In this document: positions 1-4,822 of the stretch, piece by piece | How positions within the stretch are numbered: the first letter of the stretch is position 1 | How the letters are laid out: each line of letters opens with the position of its first letter | Source: Aquirhabdus sp. | GTDB lineage: Bacteria; Pseudomonadota; Gammaproteobacteria; Pseudomonadales; Moraxellaceae | DNA: 5,166 nt | Direction of reading: 5' to 3' | NCBI GenBank assembly: GCA_030151145.1 | Contig: JASLEL010000267.1 | Coordinates: forward strand, 1-5,166 | Made by a program: the position numbers and the translations under genes | Notes under the pieces: generated by a model | Seen by the model: the letters and a program-made list of their open reading frames with translations, nothing else | Database searches by the model: none | What the model was told of the DNA's origin: nothing

Positions 1-498
1 ATCCAGATCATCCGGCGTTGGTGCACCGGTCAGCGTGGAGATACGCTGCGAGTCAGCCACACTGGCGAGCAGGCCGTATTCGGGATTGTTGATCAGCTCG
101 CTTTCTTGGCGCTCTTTGATGGTCTCAACGGTCAGACGCAGCTGTTCGCGGATCTGGTCGTGTGGGCTGCTGTACAGGTCGGAGACGCGGGTATGTACGT
201 CAAGAACGGTCGAGACGCCATTCAGAAAATATTCACGCGGCGCAGTCTCATAGTCCACGAAAGTCTGTGGCAGCTCGGACTCATCACGCTGGGTACAGGC
301 GATCTTGATATCATCGGCATTGCTGACGCGATTGACGCGATAGATACCAGCCTCAACGGGCAGCCATTGCAGGAGATGCACCAGCCAGCGTGGGGTAATG
401 GTCGATAACTGGGGGACTGTTTTGGTGGCATTGGCTAACTGACGGGCCGCCAGATCGCCAAGCGCCTGTGGTGCTGGATTTTCCTGATGTTTTGCCAT
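1..498 (-). CDS. srpI: Family 2 (probably 2A, SrpI-like) encapsulin shell protein, N-terminal part, truncated by window edge
   Basis: Reading the complement from ATG at 498 gives 166 codons open to the window edge; the 3' part lies to the left. The protein starts MAKHQENPAP and carries segments I recognise from SrpI-type encapsulins: TVPQLSTITPRWL (28-39), LLQWLPVEAGIYRVN (42-56), REYFLNGVSTVLDVHTRVSD (88-107), SSPHDQIREQLRLTVETIKE (110-129), INNPEYGLL (136-144) and GAPTPDDLD (158-166). Family 2 encapsulins have the HK97 phage-capsid fold and self-assemble into icosahedral cytoplasmic shells; the 2A branch houses a cysteine desulfurase and acts in sulfur storage. SrpI is about 300 residues long, so roughly half is visible. 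No cyclic-nucleotide domain interrupts the visible part, which fits 2A better than 2B. The start is supported by AGGAG at 505-509, 6 nt upstream. Serine acetyltransferase and rhodanese neighbours on the same strand are the expected company. The symbol is by family resemblance only. Confidence 0.9.
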   Translation of the reverse strand, partial: MAKHQENPAPQALGDLAARQLANATKTVPQLSTITPRWLVHLLQWLPVEAGIYRVNRVSNADDIKIACTQRDESELPQTFVDYETAPREYFLNGVSTVLDVHTRVSDLYSSPHDQIREQLRLTVETIKERQESELINNPEYGLLASVADSQRISTLTGAPTPDDLD

Positions 499-504
499 GA
501 GTGG

Positions 505-509
505 CTCCT
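505..509 (-). promoter_or_regulatory. Ribosome binding site of the encapsulin gene
   Basis: AGGAG on the minus strand ends 6 nt before the ATG at 498. It is a near-consensus site at good spacing, consistent with high-level synthesis of a shell protein. It fixes the encapsulin start. Confidence 0.75.
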
Positions 510-599
510 GTGTGAACTAAAACAGATAAAAAATAAACGCGTGGATTCTTCAGTGCCGCCAGATATCAGGCATCGCGACACATGACTGGTCGCTGACCC

Positions 600-667
600 A
601 AAAAAAAGACAAAAGCTCCCCTATTACGGGTCAATGCGCTTGCGCATACCGTATCCCATTCAAGGGG
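600..667 (-). terminator. Nested stem-loop followed by T-tract: intrinsic terminator of the acetyltransferase transcript, or attenuator in the encapsulin leader
   Basis: Three coaxial inverted repeats can be read. The outer stem is CCCCT 618-622 with AGGGG 663-667. The middle stem is TACGG 625-629 with CCGTA 649-653. The inner stem is ATGCGC 634-639 with GCGCAT 642-647, across a TT loop in plus-strand notation. On the minus strand the structure is followed, after AGC, by TTTTGTCTTTTTTTT (614-600), so it is polarised like a Rho-independent terminator for leftward transcription. It lies 130 nt beyond the acetyltransferase stop and about 100 nt before the encapsulin ATG. The internal loops are asymmetric (9 nt against 2 nt between outer and middle stems), so folding energy must be computed. 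If encapsulin is transcribed from upstream of 667, the element would be an attenuator or leader; if its promoter is within 500-600, it is a plain terminator. Confidence 0.55.
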
Positions 668-731
668 TTATCAAAATTTCTGTTGCAAAAACAGACTACG
701 CGAAAAAAACTAAATCACAAAATAGAAATAA

Positions 732-752
732 GTTATATCCAAATCCGATAAC
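732..752. promoter_or_regulatory. Candidate LysR-type regulator box, GTTAT-N11-ATAAC
   Basis: GTTAT (732-736) and ATAAC (748-752) form a perfect 5-bp dyad separated by 11 nt, the T-N11-A layout typical of LysR-family operators. It sits about 235 bp upstream of the encapsulin start and 45 bp beyond the acetyltransferase stop. CysB, a LysR-family regulator of sulfur assimilation, is the obvious candidate given the genes, but the site is not a match to a CysB consensus that I can verify. The surroundings are AT-rich, so a chance dyad is possible. Confidence 0.3.
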
Positions 753-796
753 TGATTCTTTTTCGGGATACAGTGTTTTCGCCCCACCCTTGCGCC

Positions 797-1885
797 TCAG
801 ATCTGCGCTGGGCGCTGATACGAAGCATCCTGCTGGGTGATATTGCTACGCGGGGGTACACTGCGGGTTAGCCAGACATTCCCCCCCACCACAGAGCCCT
901 GTCCGATCGTGACCCGCCCCAGTATCGTTGCACCCGCATAGATCACCACATCGTCCTCGACGATCGGATGACGCTCGTAGTCTTTTTGTAAAGTGCCGTC
1001 TTCGGCCACTTCAAAGCGCTTGGCACCAAAGGTCACCGCCTGATACAGGAGCACTCGGAGACCGATGATGGCGGTCTCACCAATCACGACGCCAGTGCCA
1101 TGATCGATAAAGAACCCCTCACCGATCTCGGCACCCGGATGGATATCGATGCCCGTCGCCGAATGCGCCAGCTCCGACACGATACGCGCAAGCAACGGCA
1201 CACCGAGCCGATACAGCTCATGCGCCAGTCGGTAGTAAATGATGGCCAGTATCCCCGGATAGCACAGCAAGACCTCATCCACACTGCGCGCCGCCGGATC
1301 GCCGTCATAGGCCGCCTGTACATCACTGTCGAGCAGATGACGTATACGCGGCAGCGCCAGCGCAAAGCTGTGGACAATCTGGATCGCATGCTGCTCAATC
1401 ACGCTGGATGCGGGCTCGGCATTGCTGTCCACTTGTGTCGCCGTCGCCCGATAACGAGCTTCGTAATAAAGCGCAAGGCGCACCTGCTCATGCAAAGCAT
1501 TGAGTGCGATGTCGAGCGTATAACCGATGTAATAATCTTCGCCTTCCTGCCGCAAATCAGCCGGCCCGAGACGCATGGGAAATAGCGCACCGCTCAAGGA
1601 TTCGACCACTTCGCGCAACGTATCCCGCGACGGCAGCTCACGTCCACCAAACTCACGGGTACGATGTTGCGTCTCACGCCAGCGTGCACGTTCGGCGCGC
1701 AACTCTGCCACCACCTGCTCTAGCGGCCAGTTGGTCGTGGTACTGCGGCCACTGATATGACCCGCAATGACGCGCGACTCATTGGCCGCACGTACCAGCC
1801 ATTCAACATCTGCCTGACGATGTTCGTCAGCAGTCAAAGGCTGCTGCGCCGCTTGCTCGGTCTCGATCGTTGGGCGTTGACTCAT
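797..1885 (-). CDS. epsC: Serine O-acetyltransferase, EpsC type
   Basis: It transfers acetyl from acetyl-CoA to L-serine to give O-acetylserine, the acceptor for sulfide in cysteine synthesis; a cytoplasmic enzyme. The 362-residue protein has a long helical N-terminal region (about 1-235) and a C-terminal left-handed beta-helix of hexapeptide repeats (about 240-345). By alignment with E. coli CysE from memory, the catalytic and substrate residues are kept: D196-P197, D247 (DIHPGAEIG), D261-H262 (DHGTG, catalytic His158 equivalent) and H306 (ERHP, His193 equivalent). The loop RFEVAEDGTLQKDYERHPI (290-308) is longer than in CysE and is typical of the EpsC branch. The last residue is Ile, as in SAT proteins that dock into cysteine synthase. 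ATG 1885 has GGAG (1896-1899) 10 nt upstream; GTG 1891 is an alternative only 4 nt away. It is co-directional with rhodanese and encapsulin, as in family 2A encapsulin loci. The name is certain at family level; cysE is a possible alternative symbol. Confidence 0.93.
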   Translation of the reverse strand: MSQRPTIETEQAAQQPLTADEHRQADVEWLVRAANESRVIAGHISGRSTTTNWPLEQVVAELRAERARWRETQHRTREFGGRELPSRDTLREVVESLSGALFPMRLGPADLRQEGEDYYIGYTLDIALNALHEQVRLALYYEARYRATATQVDSNAEPASSVIEQHAIQIVHSFALALPRIRHLLDSDVQAAYDGDPAARSVDEVLLCYPGILAIIYYRLAHELYRLGVPLLARIVSELAHSATGIDIHPGAEIGEGFFIDHGTGVVIGETAIIGLRVLLYQAVTFGAKRFEVAEDGTLQKDYERHPIVEDDVVIYAGATILGRVTIGQGSVVGGNVWLTRSVPPRSNITQQDASYQRPAQI

Positions 1886-2079
1886 CCGCACTCTGCTCCA
1901 CTATTTCTAAAAAATCCTGCGCCAAAACGCTGTTCTGGCACCCTTTAACTTATACGGACACATCGACGACTTATCCAGCCTTAGCGCAGGCCGATCTGTT
2001 ACCAAATGTTCCACTCCGTCGTGATCGCCAAGGAAACAAACAGCAAACCTGCGGTAGTCTCCTTAGCCTGATATCCTTG
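1886..2079. other. Gap of 194 bp between rhodanese and acetyltransferase genes
   Basis: No coding region that I can support is present on either strand. It contains a direct repeat ACTTAT (1948-1953 and 1969-1974) with a 21-bp period and a weak GCCT/AGGC hairpin (around 1978-1991) with no T-tract. The spacing is long enough to hold a promoter for the acetyltransferase, but I cannot point to a good one. The ribosome binding site GGAG at 1896-1899 lies at its downstream end. Confidence 0.5.
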
Positions 2080-2607
2080 TTAATCCTGTACCCAAGGCAG
2101 ACCATCAAAACGCCAGCCGCCCGTATGACCACGCTGCCCGTGCTCATCCAGTTCGCCTTCAAAGCCTTCCAGCACGTTATACACTTGTGTGAATCCCGCA
2201 TTGGTCAACGCTTCTGCAGCGGCAGCCGAACGCTTGCCACTGCGGCAAAGGAGCAGGATGAGCTGTGCTTTATCGCTCTTGACCTTGATATCGACTTCTT
2301 TGACAAAGCGCGGGTTGCGCGTCAGCGAAGTCCCGGTTGCCCACGCCACATGCTCACCGACGGGCACATGACCCACAAACTTGCGCTCTTCATTGGTGCG
2401 CACATCGACCAGTACCGCCGCATTGGACGCAATCAGTGCCCATGCGTCTTTAGGGGGCAGACTGCCCGCATAATCCAAGTCTTCGTCCTTGGCATATTGC
2501 TGGGCACGCTCTAGAATCGCATCAATATCGACGTTGGTTAAAGGTGCATCAACCTCACTCGATTGATCTTTATTTTTAATCACTTTTTCTGAGACTACGG
2601 CATTCAT
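2080..2607 (-). CDS. Rhodanese-like sulfurtransferase, single domain
   Basis: Rhodaneses carry sulfane sulfur as a cysteine persulfide and pass it to cyanide or, in cells, to thiol or protein acceptors. The 175-residue protein has a polar N-terminal stretch (1-27) that looks disordered, then a helix with ILERAQQYAKDEDLDYAGSL (31-50), a lead-in common in proteobacterial single-domain rhodaneses. The rhodanese fold follows, with VLVDVR (65-70), the active loop CRSGKRS (121-127, catalytic Cys121), YNVLEGFEGELDEHG (143-157) and the C-terminal WRFDGLPW (165-172). The six-residue loop starting at Cys is the sulfur-transferase form rather than the longer phosphatase-type loop. ATG 2607 is preferred because GGAG (2616-2619) is 8 nt upstream; ATG 2613 would leave only 2 nt and GTG 2643 has no site. 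Rhodanese genes are known companions of family 2A encapsulin loci. It is the first gene of the leftward cluster visible here and is divergent from the CNB-patatin gene. Confidence 0.93.
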   Translation of the reverse strand: MNAVVSEKVIKNKDQSSEVDAPLTNVDIDAILERAQQYAKDEDLDYAGSLPPKDAWALIASNAAVLVDVRTNEERKFVGHVPVGEHVAWATGTSLTRNPRFVKEVDIKVKSDKAQLILLLCRSGKRSAAAAEALTNAGFTQVYNVLEGFEGELDEHGQRGHTGGWRFDGLPWVQD

Positions 2608-2672
2608 TGACATCACTCCACCACATTTGATCTTTTGCCTCACTCGAAGTGATACACCCCGAGCAATGCTGT

Positions 2673-2678
2673 TTTATA
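2673..2678 (-). promoter_or_regulatory. Possible -10 element (TATAAA) for the leftward rhodanese gene
   Basis: TATAAA read on the minus strand lies about 65 nt upstream of the preferred rhodanese ATG. A -35 partner is poor: TTTAAC or CTTTAA at 15-16 nt spacing. A weak -35 would fit an activator-dependent promoter. Position and AT-rich context support it, but the hexamer match alone is thin. Confidence 0.3.
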
Positions 2679-2750
2679 TCTGTATTTACCGCTGTTAAAG
2701 ATATGCTATTCCCAATTACTTATTAAAAGAAACAATAAAAACTAACTTAC

Positions 2751-2770
2751 TTATGAACAAATAGAATAAC
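2751..2770. promoter_or_regulatory. Candidate LysR-type box, TTAT-N11-ATAAC, resembling the one at 732-752
   Basis: TTAT (2751-2754) and ATAA (2766-2769) are inverted and separated by 11 nt, and the right arm continues to ATAAC as in the dyad upstream of encapsulin. A shared arm sequence and spacing in two intergenic regions of one sulfur cluster suggests a common regulator. The 4-bp arms in AT-rich DNA make coincidence quite possible. Confidence 0.27.
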
Positions 2771-2856
2771 AAAACATGAAAACAGATCTCCTGCTGCAAT
2801 GTCTCTTGACTTTGGCCCCCAATGCTTTCACTCTGAACTCAAGGCCCCTATTCAAA

Positions 2857-2871
2857 CTGACATGACGTCAG
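2857..2871. promoter_or_regulatory. Inverted repeat CTGAC-N5-GTCAG, possible operator of the CNB-patatin gene
   Basis: The sequence is CTGAC ATGAC GTCAG, with perfect 5-bp arms. It also contains the 8-bp palindrome TGACGTCA (2863-2870). It lies about 53 bp upstream of the CNB-patatin ATG and would overlap the -35 region of the CATAAT promoter candidate, a place where an activator or repressor could act. I do not recognise the binding protein. Confidence 0.35.
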
Positions 2872-2883
2872 TACACAGGTCCG

Positions 2884-2889
2884 CATAAT
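2884..2889 (+). promoter_or_regulatory. Possible -10 element (CATAAT) of the CNB-patatin gene
   Basis: CATAAT matches TATAAT at five of six positions and lies 22 nt before AGGAG, giving a predicted leader of roughly 28 nt. No good -35 exists at 16-18 nt; CTGACA (2857-2862) would need a 21-nt spacer. The dyad at 2857-2871 occupies the -35 zone instead. Confidence 0.35.
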
Positions 2890-2910
2890 AAAAAAAACCG
2901 CTACGCAATC

Positions 2911-2915
2911 AGGAG
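2911..2915 (+). promoter_or_regulatory. Ribosome binding site of the CNB-patatin gene
   Basis: AGGAG followed by an 8-nt spacer before ATG 2924. It fixes the start of the gene. Confidence 0.75.
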
Positions 2916-2923
2916 TCGTACCC

Positions 2924-4762
2924 ATGACTGCAACGCTCTCGGCACAGGCTTTCTCGTGTGATGTCGCACATACCCTCTCGCTCGTTCCGATCTTTGCGCA
3001 AGTGCCTCCGGATGTATTGGCGGATTTTGCCCGTCATGCCCAGATGGTCCAACTCATGACCGGAGATAGTCTGTTCCTGCGCGGTGACCCTGCCGATGCG
3101 TTTTATATCGTGGTGAATGGCCGTCTGCGGGTCACGCTCAAAGAAACCCTGCTCGGCTATGTCAGCCGCTATCAGCCGCTCGGCGAGATGGACATCATCA
3201 CCAACGAGAAACGCCACGCCAGCGTACATGCGGTCCGCGACTGCCTGCTATTTCGCTTTGAAGCCCAGATATTTCTCGACTTCATGCATGCCAACGCCAA
3301 CGCCCTGCTCGACCTGACCAAAGTAGTCATTCAGCGCAGTCGGCACTTTTATCAGAAGCAGCAAGGCACTGCCAATAAAGCCGCAGGCAGCCATAAACAG
3401 CATTTCAGCGGGACGCTGGCCGTCATTCCGGCGACCTCCGGTGTATCCGCGACTCAGCTTGCCGAAGCGCTGGTCGATCACCTGCATGGCTGGCCACATA
3501 CCCGACTGGTGACCTCGGCACATGTCGACTCCCTGTTTGGTGCCGGTTTTGCCCAGACGCCGCTGGACGATAGTCCGAATGATCTGCGCCTGCGCGCTTG
3601 GCTCGCCTCTCTGGAGGAGCACCATAGCTTCATCATGTATGCAGGCGACAACGACCGCGATCTATGGTCGCTGCGCTGTCTGCATCAGGCCGACCGCGTG
3701 CTGATACTGGCGGAGGCCAACCGGATGCCCGAGCACGTACCCGTGGTCGATGCCCTGCACAAGAGTGGTCTGATCGTGCCGATTGAACTGGTCCTGCTGC
3801 GCTCCGAAGGCGACCCCTCGCCTCATACCCTCGCGTGGCGTGAGGAAACCCGTGCCCGCGCCCATTATTTTGTTCACCCGTGGGCAACACATGACATCAG
3901 TGCACTGGCGCGGCAGATCTCTGGGCGCGGGATTGGACTGGTACTTGGCGGAGGTGGTGCACGTGGCTTTGCCCATATCGGCCTCATGCGCGCGCTGGAG
4001 CAGTTGCAGATCCCGATCGATGTGGTGGGTGGCACCAGTATGGGCGCCTTCGTCGCGGCACTGGTGGCCTGTGGCTTTGACAGTGTCGAGATGACGCATA
4101 TCGCGCATGAGACCTTCGTCGCTCGCAACTACTTAAACGACTATACCGTGCCGAAAGTCTCCCTAATCCGGGGTGAGCGTTTTCATAAACGGCTGATGTC
4201 GATCTTTGGTCAGCGCCGCATCGAAGAGCTACGCCGTACCTTCTACTGCGTCTCGACCAACCTCACCACGGGTCGCCCCATGATTCACGATCACGGCACG
4301 CTCGGCACTTGGGTCGGCACCAGCATGAGTGTACCCGGCGTGGCGCCCCCCATCGCCTGGCATGAGGATCTGCTCTGCGATGGCGGTGTGGTGAATAATC
4401 TGCCGACTGATGTCATGCGTAATTTAGAGCGTGGCATCATCATCGCCAGCAATGTCAGCATGAATGGCGACATCCGTGCTCCCGGTCTGGGGCAGGATGA
4501 GCCGGACCAGACCGCGCTGTTTCACTGGAAGACCCCGCAGCGCCGAGCACCTAGCCTGTCTGAGATCCTCATGCGCACAGCAACCCTTGCCAGCGACCAG
4601 ACCATCCAGCTCACGTCGATTTCGAATGCGGATGTGTATTTGCGGATGCCGATCGAGCAAATCGGCATGTTTGACTGGCACCGGCTCGATGAGCTGGTCG
4701 AGCGTGGTTATGAGTATGGGCTTAAACTCTTGACCCCGATCCGGCACACCTTACCGGCTTAA
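2924..4762 (+). CDS. Patatin-like phospholipase with N-terminal cyclic-nucleotide-binding-type domain (NTE-like)
   Basis: Predicted serine lipid acyl hydrolase (phospholipase or lysophospholipase) of 612 residues. Residues about 15-140 form a CNB-type domain: GDSLFLRGDPADAFYIVVNG (47-66) and a phosphate-binding cassette GEMDIITNEKRHASV (87-101) that keeps Glu88 and Arg97, although Asp90 replaces the usual small residue. A linker region (160-335) includes TLAVIPATSGVSATQLAEAL and resembles the middle of bacterial NTE-like proteins. The patatin domain (about 336-500) has the oxyanion motif GGGGARG (342-348), nucleophile Ser372 in GTSMG, and catalytic Asp486 in DGG. The C-terminal part (500-612) completes the fold. 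No signal peptide or membrane segment is visible, so it is probably cytoplasmic or peripheral, unlike animal NTE with its N-terminal anchor. It is transcribed away from the rhodanese and shares its upstream region. Activity could be gated by a cyclic nucleotide, but ligand binding is not shown. The substrate is unknown. Confidence 0.92.
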   Translation: MTATLSAQAFSCDVAHTLSLVPIFAQVPPDVLADFARHAQMVQLMTGDSLFLRGDPADAFYIVVNGRLRVTLKETLLGYVSRYQPLGEMDIITNEKRHASVHAVRDCLLFRFEAQIFLDFMHANANALLDLTKVVIQRSRHFYQKQQGTANKAAGSHKQHFSGTLAVIPATSGVSATQLAEALVDHLHGWPHTRLVTSAHVDSLFGAGFAQTPLDDSPNDLRLRAWLASLEEHHSFIMYAGDNDRDLWSLRCLHQADRVLILAEANRMPEHVPVVDALHKSGLIVPIELVLLRSEGDPSPHTLAWREETRARAHYFVHPWATHDISALARQISGRGIGLVLGGGGARGFAHIGLMRALEQLQIPIDVVGGTSMGAFVAALVACGFDSVEMTHIAHETFVARNYLNDYTVPKVSLIRGERFHKRLMSIFGQRRIEELRRTFYCVSTNLTTGRPMIHDHGTLGTWVGTSMSVPGVAPPIAWHEDLLCDGGVVNNLPTDVMRNLERGIIIASNVSMNGDIRAPGLGQDEPDQTALFHWKTPQRRAPSLSEILMRTATLASDQTIQLTSISNADVYLRMPIEQIGMFDWHRLDELVERGYEYGLKLLTPIRHTLPA

Positions 4763-4771
4763 GATCAAATA

Positions 4772-4783
4772 GTTACATGTAAC
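4772..4783. repeat. Perfect 12-bp palindrome GTTACATGTAAC
   Basis: Begins 9 nt after the CNB-patatin stop, in the spacer between convergent genes. It has no loop and is followed by CCAAAACA rather than a T-run, so it is not a standard terminator. Protein-binding site or chance. Confidence 0.4.
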
Positions 4784-4798
4784 CAAAACACGATCTCA

Positions 4799-4822
4799 GA
4801 GCAGCATCAAGGTCCGCTGCTC
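4799..4822. terminator. Hairpin GAGCAGC-N10-GCTGCTC between convergent genes
   Basis: A perfect 7-bp stem (4799-4805 with 4816-4822) with a 10-nt loop, overlapping the stop codon (4821-4823) of the minus-strand gene. It lies where a bidirectional terminator is expected. It lacks an adjacent T-tract on either strand (TTTT on the minus strand starts about ten bases later), so it would be weak or would protect a 3' end. Confidence 0.35.

Larger units (their letters stand above)
499..796. other. AT-rich intergenic control region between acetyltransferase and encapsulin genes
   Basis: No convincing gene is present here. The region is clearly more AT-rich than the flanking genes, with several A or T runs, and holds the terminator-like fold (600-667) and the T-N11-A dyad (732-752). 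A GGTC/GACC mini-dyad (585-595) directly abuts the A-run on the encapsulin side. I found no clean sigma-70 promoter for encapsulin on the minus strand; TATAAC (738-733) resembles a -10 box but lacks a good -35. The 298-bp spacing is long for genes of one simple operon and argues for separate control of the shell gene. Confidence 0.6.
2608..2923. other. Divergent control region between rhodanese and CNB-patatin genes
   Basis: About 315 bp without a gene, strongly AT-rich in its middle (about 2670-2790) and so likely to be bent or to melt easily. It must drive the rhodanese leftward and the CNB-patatin gene rightward. Candidate elements, each listed separately, are a TATAAA -10 (2673-2678, minus), a TTAT-N11-ATAA dyad (2751-2769), a CTGAC-N5-GTCAG dyad (2857-2871) and a CATAAT -10 (2884-2889, plus). 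Confidence 0.6.

Noticed and set aside
585..607. GGTC-GCT-GACC mini-hairpin followed by an A-run, as a terminator
   Set aside because: On the plus strand it is followed by A rather than T, and on the minus strand the T-run precedes it, so polarity is wrong; the T-run belongs with the larger fold at 618-667.
634..840. Plus-strand open frame of 68 codons in the encapsulin upstream region
   Set aside because: No ribosome binding site, it starts inside the stem-loop at 634, has unlikely composition and overlaps the end of the acetyltransferase gene on the other strand.
1100..1585. Plus-strand open frame of 161 codons
   Set aside because: Antisense shadow of the acetyltransferase, whose hexapeptide repeats and catalytic residues are unambiguous.
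1870..2514. Plus-strand open frame of 214 codons
   Set aside because: Antisense shadow of the rhodanese gene; cysteine- and arginine-rich with no recognisable domain and no ribosome binding site, while the opposite strand encodes a clear rhodanese.
2812..2828. Possible sigma-54 promoter (TTGGCCCCCAATGCTTT) before the CNB-patatin gene
   Set aside because: The GG and GC dinucleotides are 10 nt apart rather than the required 12.
2806..2834. Sigma-70 promoter starting with TTGACT at 2806-2811
   Set aside because: At 17-nt spacing the -10 would be CACTCT, a poor match; CATAAT at 2884 is the better candidate.
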